A stretch of DNA of 64,000 nucleotides from Flavobacterium sp. CBA20B-1 (lineage in GTDB: Bacteria > Bacteroidota > Bacteroidia > Flavobacteriales > Flavobacteriaceae). Positions within the stretch are counted from its first letter, which is position 1; every line of letters starts with the position of its first letter. The notes under the pieces were generated by a model. The model was not told where the DNA came from, ran no database searches, and saw only the letters and a program-made list of their open reading frames with translations. The DNA lies in NCBI RefSeq assembly GCF_028473145.1, contig NZ_CP092370.1:2852001-2916000 (forward strand), given 5' to 3'. A program made the position numbers and the translations under genes. This document shows, piece by piece, positions 46,793-55,115 of this stretch.

Positions 46793-46832
46793 AAAATACA
46801 AAAAGCCAATAGATATTGGCTTTTTGTATTTT
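46793..46832. terminator. Bidirectional terminator between 46730 and rsmG
   Basis: A perfect 18-bp stem (centre AAGCCAAT / ATTGGCTT) with a 4-base loop and T-runs on both strands. Confidence 0.9.
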
Positions 46833-46858
46833 ACGTAAATCTAATATTTGTTGCTTTA

Positions 46859-47488
46859 TTATGCCTTAAACTTCAACGGTAAATGCACCACCTTTTTAGT
46901 TTCGAAAAATTCATTGGTAAAAAAATCGCTTAAATTATATAAGGTTGCTTTTGGGAAATCTTTTAATTCTTCCGATAAATCGCCGCCTTTTAAATATAAA
47001 ATTCCGTTTTCTAAATCGTGAACCGATTGTTTTTTGGTTTTCCCTTTAACCCACGTAACAAAATCGGGCATATTGGTAACGGCACGGCTCACAATAAAAT
47101 CGAATTTATCGGTAACCAATTCGGCTCTTTTTTGTTCGGCTTTTAAATTTTGCAATTTTAAAGCAGTTGCCACTTCGTTAACCACTCTTATTTTCTTTGC
47201 AATCACGTCAATAGCATAAAAGTTGGTTTCCGGAAATAAAATAGCCAAAGGAATCGCTGGAAAACCACCACCTGTACCCACATCCATCACATCGGCATTT
47301 GGTTTAAATTCCATGATTTTTGCAATTCCCAATGAATGTAAAACATGTTTGGTGTACAATTCATCAATATCCTTTCTAGAAATTACGTTGATTTTTGCAT
47401 TCCAATCTTGGTATAAATCATTTAACTTTTCTAATTGATTGATTTGTACCTCGCTTAAATGAGGAAATTGTGCTAAAATTTCTTCCAT
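46859..47488 (-). CDS. rsmG: 16S rRNA (guanine527-N7)-methyltransferase
   Basis: A 209-residue SAM-dependent methyltransferase. It has the N-terminal helical part (MEEILAQFPHLSEVQINQLE), the SAM motif DVGTGGGFPAIPLAILFPE around residue 66 and SRAV near 130. It methylates G527 of 16S rRNA. An in-frame ATG six codons upstream (47506) exists, but the promoter box at 47504-47511 would place the transcript start downstream of it, so 47488 is preferred. Confidence 0.95.
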   Translation of the reverse strand: MEEILAQFPHLSEVQINQLEKLNDLYQDWNAKINVISRKDIDELYTKHVLHSLGIAKIMEFKPNADVMDVGTGGGFPAIPLAILFPETNFYAIDVIAKKIRVVNEVATALKLQNLKAEQKRAELVTDKFDFIVSRAVTNMPDFVTWVKGKTKKQSVHDLENGILYLKGGDLSEELKDFPKATLYNLSDFFTNEFFETKKVVHLPLKFKA

Positions 47489-47503
47489 GACTAAAATTTT
47501 TAG

Positions 47504-47511
47504 CAAAAATA
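47504..47511 (-). promoter_or_regulatory. Promoter -7 box of rsmG
   Basis: Minus-strand TATTTTTG, an exact TAnnTTTG match, 16 bases before the chosen start; it decides against the longer ORF. Confidence 0.5.
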
Positions 47512-47617
47512 CATTTTTAACAACAGGAAAAGAAGTATATTTAATTTTGAATGAATTTATTTTTTTTATAACCTATCGGTTACATAGATTTCATTCCTTT
47601 TTTAAAACTTGGGCAAT

Positions 47618-48871
47618 ATGAGAAAAACAATTACACTTCTTTTTTTATGTGTTTCGTTGTGCGGTTTTTCGCAAGAAACAATCAACGCAATGTTTTATAA
47701 CGTGTTTAAATTTCCAAATTCGCTGCCGCAAAACCGCCAACTTATTTTGCGCGATATTTTAGATGAATACCAACCCGATTTGTTTATGATTTGCGAATTG
47801 GCAAATGAAAATGCAGCCAATTTAATTCTAAATACTTCGTTGAAAAATCAAGTTGATCCGTTTGCGCGCGCTGTTTTTGTGCCTGATCTTACAGATACGG
47901 CAGATCCTTTGCAAACAATGGTTTTTTATAATACAAGAAAACTTACTTTGGTTGGTCAGCAAACTTTGCTAACGGTTTATCGCGACATTAACCATTATTC
48001 ATTTCAGGTAAATGTGGATCCTCAAAATCCGATCTATTTAGAAGTTTTTGTGGCACATTTAAAATCGAGCACCGGACCTGCAAACCGACAAATGCGTTAT
48101 GACATGGTAGAAAAAGTTACGCAAGAATTACAAAATTTAACGCAACCTAACACCTATGTGCTTTTTGCGGGTGATTTTAATTTTTACAATGCCAACGAAA
48201 TTGGCTACCAGAAAATTCTAGATCCCACAAATGCGATTAAATTGATCGATCCTATAAATGCACCGGGAAGTTGGCAAGACAACGCATCGTTTAGTTATTT
48301 GCACACGCAAAGTACTCGTTTGTCAAGTTCTGGTTTTGGTGGCGGTGCAAACGCCGGAGCTTCAGGAGGTTTAGACGACCGATTTGATTTCATCATGATG
48401 AGTGAAAATTTTAATACAAGTACTCGTTTTTCGTATGTGAACGGAACATATAAAGCTTATGGTAACAATGAAAATTGTTTAAACAAAAGCGTGAACGATC
48501 CTTCATGTTCTGGAACGTATTCTTTAACGTTGCGCAACAATTTGTATAATATGAGCGATCATTTGCCAGTGGTAATGCAATTTCAAATAAACGAACCATT
48601 AGCAACAACATCATTCAAAAAAGATAAAACTTTAATGTGGTTTGAATCAACGAATGTAACCGACGCTGATGTTTTGATAGGTGTTGATTCATCGCGTTTT
48701 AATAATCAAAACAACAAACTTTACATTTACAATACGTTGGGGCAATTGGTAAAAACGGTTTCGGTAAATAATCGGTCAAGTATTAGTATTTCAACCCAAA
48801 ATCTATCAGGAGGGATGTATTTTGTAAAAGCAAACGGAAGTTCTACGGTGCTGAAATTCATCAAAAAATAA
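47618..48871 (+). CDS. Secreted endonuclease/exonuclease/phosphatase-family protein with T9SS type-A C-terminus
   Basis: A 417-residue exported protein; the start at 47618 gives a signal peptide (ending CGFSQ). Residues about 25-325 fit the endonuclease/exonuclease/phosphatase fold: MFYNVFKFPN, DLFMICELANEN with the metal Glu, AGDFNFYNA with Asp-Asn pair, and the terminal SDHLPVVMQF His. The last ~75 residues are a type-A T9SS sorting domain (LYIYNTLGQLVKTV, LSGGMYFVKA). It may degrade extracellular DNA or a phosphoester; substrate not certain. Confidence 0.85.
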   Translation: MRKTITLLFLCVSLCGFSQETINAMFYNVFKFPNSLPQNRQLILRDILDEYQPDLFMICELANENAANLILNTSLKNQVDPFARAVFVPDLTDTADPLQTMVFYNTRKLTLVGQQTLLTVYRDINHYSFQVNVDPQNPIYLEVFVAHLKSSTGPANRQMRYDMVEKVTQELQNLTQPNTYVLFAGDFNFYNANEIGYQKILDPTNAIKLIDPINAPGSWQDNASFSYLHTQSTRLSSSGFGGGANAGASGGLDDRFDFIMMSENFNTSTRFSYVNGTYKAYGNNENCLNKSVNDPSCSGTYSLTLRNNLYNMSDHLPVVMQFQINEPLATTSFKKDKTLMWFESTNVTDADVLIGVDSSRFNNQNNKLYIYNTLGQLVKTVSVNNRSSISISTQNLSGGMYFVKANGSSTVLKFIKK

Positions 48872-48952
48872 AAATTACGCTTAAAATAAAAATTATACGT
48901 TTGCAATGTTAAAAAAGCGCAAAGGTTGTTTTATATTATGTTACATTATCGT

Positions 48953-48960
48953 TACCTTTG
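48953..48960 (+). promoter_or_regulatory. Promoter -7 box of the aminotransferase gene
   Basis: TACCTTTG, an exact TAnnTTTG match, 21 bases before the start at 48982. Confidence 0.6.
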
Positions 48961-48981
48961 ATACTATAAAATAGGATAAAA

Positions 48982-50178
48982 ATGAGTGTAAACGCGTTAT
49001 CAGATCGAATAAACAATTTATCGGTTTCACAAACCTTGGCAATGGCTGCAAAAGCTCGTGAATTAACTGCTTTGGGCAAAGACATTATCAGTTTAAGTTT
49101 AGGTGAACCCGATTTTAATACTCCAGATTTTATTAAAGAAGCAGCTAAAACGGCTATCGATGAAAATTGGAGCACTTATCCACCAGTTGATGGATATTTG
49201 GAATTAAAACAAGCCATTATAAAAAAGTTTCAACGCGATAACGGATTAACCTATCAACCTGCAAATATTGTGGTTTCAACAGGTGCCAAACAATCGTTGT
49301 ATAATATTGCTCAAGCAATGATTAACGAGGGCGACGAGGTGATTTTACCAGCGCCTTATTGGGTGAGTTATTACGAAATTATTAAAATGGCAGGCGGAAT
49401 CCCGGTTGTTGTGCCAACATCAGTTGCGTCTGATTTTAAAATTACGCCAGAACAACTTCAACAGGCTATCACACCAAAAACCAAAATGATGTGGTTTAGT
49501 TCGCCTTGTAACCCTTCGGGTTCGGTTTATAACAAGGAAGAATTAACCGCTTTGGCTGATGTTTTAAAGAATCGTAAAGATATTTATGTGGTTTCCGATG
49601 AAATTTACGAACATATTAATTTTTCGGGAAGTTTTTGCAGTATCGGATCCATTCCAGGAATGTTTGAAAGAACCATTACTGTAAACGGTGTTGCAAAAGC
49701 CTTTGCAATGACGGGTTGGAGAATTGGATACATTGGTGCACCCGAATTTATTGCAAAAGCCTGTACCAAATTACAAGGGCAGGTTACAAGTGGTGCAAAC
49801 TCCATTGCGCAACGTGCAACAATTGCAGCCTTAGAAGCAAATCCATCGGAAATTGGTTATATGGTTGAAGCTTTTCACAAACGCAGAGATTTAGTTTTAA
49901 ATTTAGTAAACGATATTAAAGGCTTGGAAGTAAATGTACCAGAAGGTGCTTTTTATGTTTTCCCAGATGTTTCATATTATTTTGGTAAAACTTTAAACGG
50001 AGTTTTAATCAACAATGCCGATGATTTAGCCTTGTATTTATTAGAATATGCCAACGTTGCAACAGTAACGGGCGATGCTTTTGGTAACCCAAACTGTATC
50101 CGTTTATCTTATGCAACCAGCGAAGAAATTTTAATTGAAGCTTTTAAACGTATAAAAGAGGTTTTAAAAGAGCAATAA
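48982..50178 (+). CDS. Aspartate-type aminotransferase (class I/II, PLP)
   Basis: A 398-residue aminotransferase of subgroup I-gamma. It shows LSLGEPDFNTPDFIKEAA near residue 37, VSTGAKQSLYN, the PLP-phosphate NPSGSVY, the Asp in VVSDEIYEHI and the PLP Lys in NGVAKAFAMTGWRIGY (about 238). It most likely transaminates aspartate and 2-oxoglutarate, and in this family may also take prephenate. It is a single-gene unit with a promoter box and a strong terminator. Confidence 0.92.
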   Translation: MSVNALSDRINNLSVSQTLAMAAKARELTALGKDIISLSLGEPDFNTPDFIKEAAKTAIDENWSTYPPVDGYLELKQAIIKKFQRDNGLTYQPANIVVSTGAKQSLYNIAQAMINEGDEVILPAPYWVSYYEIIKMAGGIPVVVPTSVASDFKITPEQLQQAITPKTKMMWFSSPCNPSGSVYNKEELTALADVLKNRKDIYVVSDEIYEHINFSGSFCSIGSIPGMFERTITVNGVAKAFAMTGWRIGYIGAPEFIAKACTKLQGQVTSGANSIAQRATIAALEANPSEIGYMVEAFHKRRDLVLNLVNDIKGLEVNVPEGAFYVFPDVSYYFGKTLNGVLINNADDLALYLLEYANVATVTGDAFGNPNCIRLSYATSEEILIEAFKRIKEVLKEQ

Positions 50179-50200
50179 TTCTTTTCGATATATCATAAAA

Positions 50201-50226
50201 AATCCCGAAGTGAAAACTTCGGGATT
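50201..50226. terminator. Bidirectional terminator between the aminotransferase and yceI-like genes
   Basis: A perfect 10-bp stem AATCCCGAAG / CTTCGGGATT with a 6-base loop and T-rich flanks. Confidence 0.85.
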
Positions 50227-50250
50227 CTTATTTAAGCAATATAAAATTGA

Positions 50251-50916
50251 TTATTTTGTTGCTTTAACAGCAATTTTCAATTTAATGTTATCGTTAATAA
50301 CTTTGTCTCCAGCTAAATCTTTAAAAACCGATCCAGAACTGTAATTAACAGCCCATTTTGTTCTGTCAATTTCAAACTCGTCTGATGCAATTGTAACATC
50401 ACCTTCAGTAACCGTAACAGTCGCTGGAAATTTAATTCCGTGAGTAATTTCTTTCATTGTTAAATTACCTTCAACCATTTGTTTACCGTTTTCCTCAGTA
50501 ACTTTCGTAATTTCAAAAACTGCAGTTGGGTATTTAGAAACATTAAAGAAGTGGTCAGCGTTTTCAGCAGTAGCACCTTTTAAGTGACCTTCTAAACCAG
50601 CTTTCTTTTCAGCATCAGTTAAATCGGTAACTGTGATAGAATTCATATCAATAGTAAATTTACCACCTGTTACCATATTGTTTGCAACAAAAACCTGACC
50701 GTCTTTTAAAGCAATAGTTCCAGTGTGTTCGTCACCAGAAACTTTACCGCCAACCCAGTCAATTTTAGATTCCGCAACATTTGCGTTATATGCTACAGCA
50801 TCTGCTGCTGTTGTAGTAGTTTCAACTGCATCTGTTTCAACAGTTGTGTTTTCTTTTTTACAAGCCGTTAATGATAAAGCTGCCAAAGCAACTAATGCAA
50901 ATACATTTTTTTTCAT
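50251..50916 (-). CDS. YceI-family lipoprotein
   Basis: A 221-residue lipoprotein (lipobox LTACKKE, Cys19), followed by an Ala/Thr/Val-rich linker (about 20-45) and a YceI lipocalin-like beta barrel (about 46-221: SKIDWVGGKVSGDEHTGTI, GKFTIDMNSI, FEIDRTKWAV). The family binds polyisoprenoids such as ubiquinone-like lipids or carries isoprenoids between membranes. The role here is unproven. It has a TATCTTTG promoter box and a shared terminator. Confidence 0.9.
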   Translation of the reverse strand: MKKNVFALVALAALSLTACKKENTTVETDAVETTTTAADAVAYNANVAESKIDWVGGKVSGDEHTGTIALKDGQVFVANNMVTGGKFTIDMNSITVTDLTDAEKKAGLEGHLKGATAENADHFFNVSKYPTAVFEITKVTEENGKQMVEGNLTMKEITHGIKFPATVTVTEGDVTIASDEFEIDRTKWAVNYSSGSVFKDLAGDKVINDNIKLKIAVKATK

Positions 50917-50939
50917 AATTAAATTATTAATTTGTATTG

Positions 50940-50947
50940 CAAAGATA
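50940..50947 (-). promoter_or_regulatory. Promoter -7 box of the yceI-like gene
   Basis: Minus-strand TATCTTTG, an exact TAnnTTTG match, 24 bases before the start. Confidence 0.6.
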
Positions 50948-51006
50948 TTTAAAATCTATTATCAAAAACATAAAAATGCATGTAGTGGTTATTTCTTAAT
51001 ATAGAT

Positions 51007-51014
51007 TAATTTTG
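51007..51014 (+). promoter_or_regulatory. Promoter -7 box of grpE-dnaJ
   Basis: TAATTTTG, an exact TAnnTTTG match, 81 bases before the grpE start. Confidence 0.45.
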
Positions 51015-51094
51015 CAGTTTCCTGCCAATTTGTCTAAAATACAACAATGGCTTTAAATTTGTTTAAAAAGTGATGATAGTAATAGTAATGAACA

Positions 51095-51628
51095 ATGGAA
51101 AACGAAGAATTGAAAGAAAACATACAGCAAAATGCTGCACAAGAAATAGCAAATGAACCAGCAGATACAACCGAGCAATTGTCTGAAACAGATCAGTTAC
51201 AAGAGCAGTTGGCTGCCGAAAAAGACAAGTTTTTAAGACTTTTTGCAGAATTTGAAAATTTTAGAAAACGAACTGCACGCGAACGTATTGAATTGTTTGC
51301 AACAGCAAGCGAAGATGTTATGAAAGGAATTTTACCTGTTTTAGACGATTTCGACAGAGCCATTTCACAGATGGAAAAACTGGGCGAAAGCGAACATTTG
51401 ACAGGTTTTAATTTAATAGCAACAAAATTGCGTGACAATTTGTCGGCAAAAGGATTAAGTTTGGTAGAAATAAATCCAGGCGATGCTTTTGATGCAGACA
51501 GCGCAGAAGCAGTAACGCAAATCCCAGCTGGCGACGATCTAAAAGGAAAAGTGGTCGATGTGATTGAAAAAGGATATAAATTAGGAGAGAAAATCATTCG
51601 CTTTCCAAAAGTTGTTATAGGTCAATAA
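51095..51628 (+). CDS. grpE: Nucleotide exchange factor GrpE
   Basis: A 177-residue GrpE. A Gln/Glu-rich N-terminal tail leads to a long helix (about 30-85: EQLAAEKDKFLRLFAEFENF) followed by the four-helix bundle and the beta wing (DADSAEAVTQIPAGDDLKGK, IRFPKVVIGQ). It releases ADP from DnaK during protein folding. dnaJ follows 9 bases downstream; dnaK is not in the window. Confidence 0.96.
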   Translation: MENEELKENIQQNAAQEIANEPADTTEQLSETDQLQEQLAAEKDKFLRLFAEFENFRKRTARERIELFATASEDVMKGILPVLDDFDRAISQMEKLGESEHLTGFNLIATKLRDNLSAKGLSLVEINPGDAFDADSAEAVTQIPAGDDLKGKVVDVIEKGYKLGEKIIRFPKVVIGQ

Positions 51629-51637
51629 AAAACTACA

Positions 51638-52759
51638 ATGAAGAAAGATTATTACGAAATATTAGGTATTGATAAAAGTGCCGATGCAAGCGCTATTAAA
51701 AAAGCATACCGCAAAAAAGCGATAGAGTTTCATCCAGACAAAAACCCGGGTGACAAAGTAGCCGAAGAAAATTTTAAACTAGCTGCAGAAGCTTACGAAG
51801 TTTTAAGCGACCCTGATAAAAAAGCACGCTACGATCAATACGGTCATGCTGCTTTTGAAGGTGCTGGCGGTTTTGGCGGCGGCGGTTTTAATAATATGGA
51901 AGATATTTTTAGTCAATTTGGCGATATCTTCGGTAGCGGTTTCGGTGGCTTTGGCGGATTTGGTGGCTTTGGCGGTGGCGGTCAGCGCCGGGTAAAAGGT
52001 TCTAATTTGCGCATAAAGGTTAAACTTACTTTAGAAGATATTGCAAACGGTGTAGAGAAAAAAGTAAAAGTAAAACGCAAAGTGCAAGCCGATGGCGTTT
52101 CGTATAAAACCTGTGGAACTTGTAATGGTTCCGGTCAGGTGATGCGCGTGCAAAATACCATTTTAGGACGTATGCAAACTTCTTCGCCTTGTCCTACTTG
52201 TCAAGGTTCAGGACAAACAATTGATAAAAAACCGCAAGGCGCTGATGCAGACGGAATGGTAACTGCAGAAGAAACCGTATCAATTAAAATACCTGCGGGT
52301 GTTTCAGATGGTATTCAGTTAAAAGTTTCGGGTAAAGGAAACGATGCTCCGGGTGCCAATAGCATTCCCGGCGATTTAATTGTTGCTATTGAAGAAGTGG
52401 AACATGAATTTTTAAAGCGCGAAGGCGAAAACATACATTATGATTTATACCTAAACATTGCCGATGCAGTTTTGGGTGGATCTAAAGAGGTTGATACCGT
52501 AAACGGAAAAGTTCGTATAAAGATTGAAGAAGGTATTCAGTCTGGGAAAATTTTACGTTTAAAAGGCAAAGGTTTACCAAGTTTAAACGGTTATGGAAAT
52601 GGTGATTTCTTAATACATATCAATGTTTGGACACCTAAGAAATTAACAAAAGAACAAAGAGAATTCTTTGAAAAAATGAAAGAAGACGAAAATTTTGTAC
52701 CACATCCTCAAAAAGGAGATAAAAGTTTTTTTGAAAAAGTAAAAGAAATGTTTTCGTAA
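51638..52759 (+). CDS. dnaJ: Chaperone DnaJ with a two-motif zinc finger
   Basis: A 373-residue Hsp40. The J domain (1-70) has the HPD motif in EFHPDKN; the Gly/Phe-rich linker (about 74-115) is strong. The zinc region is reduced: only two CxxCxGxG motifs are present (CGTCNGSG at 159-166 and CPTCQGSG at 185-192) where classical DnaJ has four. The C-terminal peptide-binding domains are complete. It delivers substrates to DnaK and stimulates its ATPase. It follows grpE by 9 bases. Confidence 0.95.
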   Translation: MKKDYYEILGIDKSADASAIKKAYRKKAIEFHPDKNPGDKVAEENFKLAAEAYEVLSDPDKKARYDQYGHAAFEGAGGFGGGGFNNMEDIFSQFGDIFGSGFGGFGGFGGFGGGGQRRVKGSNLRIKVKLTLEDIANGVEKKVKVKRKVQADGVSYKTCGTCNGSGQVMRVQNTILGRMQTSSPCPTCQGSGQTIDKKPQGADADGMVTAEETVSIKIPAGVSDGIQLKVSGKGNDAPGANSIPGDLIVAIEEVEHEFLKREGENIHYDLYLNIADAVLGGSKEVDTVNGKVRIKIEEGIQSGKILRLKGKGLPSLNGYGNGDFLIHINVWTPKKLTKEQREFFEKMKEDENFVPHPQKGDKSFFEKVKEMFS

Positions 52760-52828
52760 TTAAAAAATGTTTTTTAGTTTTGTATTACACTTATAAAACG
52801 GTGGATTTTCTTTTTCATAGCAATTTTT

Positions 52829-52863
52829 CCCATCCTTGTGCAAACAAGGATGGGTTTTTTTTT
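52829..52863 (+). terminator. Terminator after dnaJ
   Basis: A 10-bp stem CCCATCCTTG / CAAGGATGGG with a 4-base loop (TGCA) and a following run of T. Confidence 0.85.
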
Positions 52864-52873
52864 AACTACTTCG

Positions 52874-52881
52874 TATATTTG
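52874..52881 (+). promoter_or_regulatory. Promoter -7 box of the ABC exporter operon
   Basis: TATATTTG, an exact TAnnTTTG match, 19 bases before the start at 52901. An imperfect hairpin (CCCATCCTTG / CAAGGATGGG, T-run) at 52830-52860 precedes it and probably ends dnaJ transcription. Confidence 0.6.
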
Positions 52882-52900
52882 TACTAATTTTTAAAAAATC

Positions 52901-53824
52901 ATGAATCATATTTTACAGGTAAATAATGTTGTAAAAAAATACGGCGATAAAACCGCTTTAAACAACGTGTCATTAGCCATTCCTAAGGGGAGTGTTTTTG
53001 GATTGTTGGGTCCAAACGGTGCCGGAAAAACTTCGTTAATACGCATTATCAATCAAATTACGTTTCCAGATAGTGGCGAAATTTTACTCGACGGCGAAAA
53101 ACTAAGTCCTCACCATGTAAAAAATATTGGTTACATGCCCGAAGAACGCGGTTTGTATAAAAGTATGAAAGTGGGCGAGCAGGCATTGTATTTGGCGCAA
53201 TTGAAAGGAATTTCTAAAGACGAAGCCAAAAAGCAATTAAAATATTGGTTTGAAAAATTAGAAATTGGAGACTGGTGGAACAAAAAAATTCAAGAGCTTT
53301 CAAAAGGAATGGCACAGAAAATTCAGTTTGTGGTAACTGTTTTGCATCAACCTAAATTATTGATTTTCGATGAACCTTTTTCCGGATTCGATCCCGTAAA
53401 CGCCAATATTATTAAAGACGAAATTCTTGAATTGAAACAAAAAGGCAGCACCATTATTTTTTCCACACACCGCATGGAAAGCGTTGAGGAAATGTGCGAT
53501 GAAATTGCCTTGATTCATAAATCTAATAAGTTGTTAGATGGTTCGGTGGTCGATATTAAAAAAGAATATCGTTCAAATACCTTTGATTTGGGAATAAATG
53601 CTATGAATCCGAATCAATTAAAAGATTTTCTAAGAGCCAAATATCAAGTAGAAGAAACTTTCTTTAAATCATTAGACAACGATTTAAAATTATCTGTAAA
53701 ACTTCATGATCAATCAGCAAACGAGTTGTTAAATGATGTGTTGCCATTTGGTCAAATCACTCATTTTTCTGAGAAAATTCCGAGTATCAACGACATTTTT
53801 ATTCAAACTGTAACCAATAACTAA
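52901..53824 (+). CDS. ABC exporter ATPase, NatA/CcmA type
   Basis: A 307-residue ABC ATPase. Motifs: Walker A GPNGAGKTS (around 38), signature LSKGMAQK (around 139), Walker B LLIFDEPFSGFDP and the switch His in STHRMESVEEM. The C-terminal ~90 residues form the accessory domain of the NatA-like exporter group. It powers the permease encoded next, whose ATG shares one base with this gene's stop. The substrate is unknown (ions, peptides or lipids in relatives). Confidence 0.92.
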   Translation: MNHILQVNNVVKKYGDKTALNNVSLAIPKGSVFGLLGPNGAGKTSLIRIINQITFPDSGEILLDGEKLSPHHVKNIGYMPEERGLYKSMKVGEQALYLAQLKGISKDEAKKQLKYWFEKLEIGDWWNKKIQELSKGMAQKIQFVVTVLHQPKLLIFDEPFSGFDPVNANIIKDEILELKQKGSTIIFSTHRMESVEEMCDEIALIHKSNKLLDGSVVDIKKEYRSNTFDLGINAMNPNQLKDFLRAKYQVEETFFKSLDNDLKLSVKLHDQSANELLNDVLPFGQITHFSEKIPSINDIFIQTVTNN

Positions 53825-55113
53825 TGGGCGTTTTATCTTTAATTATCAAAAGAGAATTTATTTCAAAAGTACGAAATAAATCATTTATTGTAATGACTTT
53901 CGTAAGTCCGCTTATTTTTGTGGCAGTTGCTGCATTAATTGGCTATTTAAGTTCCATGAAAACCGAAGTGAAACATATTGGTATTCACGACGAAAGCGGA
54001 ATGTTTGTAAACGAATTTAAAAATTCCGAAAGCTATAAATACCACGATGTTTCCAAGATTGATCCAAAAATATTAAAAGACAGCGTTTCGCAAGCGAATT
54101 ATGAGGGCGTTCTGTTTATTCCTAAAAAAGATCATTTAAAAGATTACGAAAAATCGATCGAATATGTATCAGAAGACAGTCCAAGTTTAGGGTTTATCGC
54201 CAACACAGAATCTAAACTTTCAGAAAAATTATTGCGTAAAAATTTAAGCAATAAAGGCGTTGATACTGTTTTGCTTGATAAATCAAAAATCGATGTTACC
54301 ATGCATCTTACAAAAGCATCGGGCGAAGAAACCGTTAAAGGTTTAAACGAAATGAAGGTTGGTGTTGGTTCTGTTTTTGGCTATTTAATCATGATGTTCA
54401 TTATTATTTACGGAAACATGGTCATGCGCAGCGTGATCGAAGAAAAAACAAGTCGCATCATAGAAATTATTATTTCATCCATAAAGCCTATCCAATTAAT
54501 GATGGGAAAAATCATTGGAACCACTTTAGCCGGAATTTTGCAGTTTGTAATTTGGGCAATTGTAGGTGGTATTTTATTAGTAATTGCAAATTTGGTTTTT
54601 GGTTTAAATACCTCAACGCCAACGACAGAAATGGCAATAGAAGCTTCAAAATTGGCAAATATTCAAGTGTATTTTGCTGAGTTTTTAAAACTTCCGCTTT
54701 TAAGTATGGCAGTTTACTTTTTAATATATTTCATTGGCGGCTACTTTTTATACAGCTCATTGTATGCGGCAATCGGCGCAGCAGTTGATAACGAAACCGA
54801 TACACAGCAGTTTATGTTTCCGGTAATTATGCCGTTAATGTTGGGCGTTTATATTGGCTTTTTCACAGTAATGAACGAACCCCACGGCACGGTAGCCACT
54901 ATTTTCTCTATGATTCCGCTCACATCACCCATCGTAATGCTTATGCGTATACCATTTGGTGTACCTTTTTGGCAAATTGCACTTTCAATTGCACTTTTAT
55001 TTGCTACCTTTATTGCTATTGTTTGGGTGGCGTCGAAAATTTATCGTGTAGGTATTTTAATGTACGGCAAAAAACCAACTTGGAAAGAACTTGTAAAATG
55101 GCTTAAATATTAA
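53824..55113 (+). CDS. ABC-2 type exporter permease, NatB-like
   Basis: A 429-residue ABC-2 permease. One N-terminal helix (about 20-42) is followed by a large periplasmic domain (about 45-175) and five or six C-terminal helices. The conserved segment EEKTSRIIEIIISS (about 207-220), typical of NatB/YhaP-like permeases, lies in the membrane-coupling region. It pairs with the ATPase (1-base overlap) and is followed 2 bases later by the sigma-54 activator. Confidence 0.9.
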   Translation: MGVLSLIIKREFISKVRNKSFIVMTFVSPLIFVAVAALIGYLSSMKTEVKHIGIHDESGMFVNEFKNSESYKYHDVSKIDPKILKDSVSQANYEGVLFIPKKDHLKDYEKSIEYVSEDSPSLGFIANTESKLSEKLLRKNLSNKGVDTVLLDKSKIDVTMHLTKASGEETVKGLNEMKVGVGSVFGYLIMMFIIIYGNMVMRSVIEEKTSRIIEIIISSIKPIQLMMGKIIGTTLAGILQFVIWAIVGGILLVIANLVFGLNTSTPTTEMAIEASKLANIQVYFAEFLKLPLLSMAVYFLIYFIGGYFLYSSLYAAIGAAVDNETDTQQFMFPVIMPLMLGVYIGFFTVMNEPHGTVATIFSMIPLTSPIVMLMRIPFGVPFWQIALSIALLFATFIAIVWVASKIYRVGILMYGKKPTWKELVKWLKY

Positions 55114-55115
55114 GT

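Noticed and set aside
51193..51597. 134-codon open frame opposite grpE
   Set aside because: It is antisense to a clear GrpE, Ser/Lys-rich without motif, and arises from the codon pattern of grpE.
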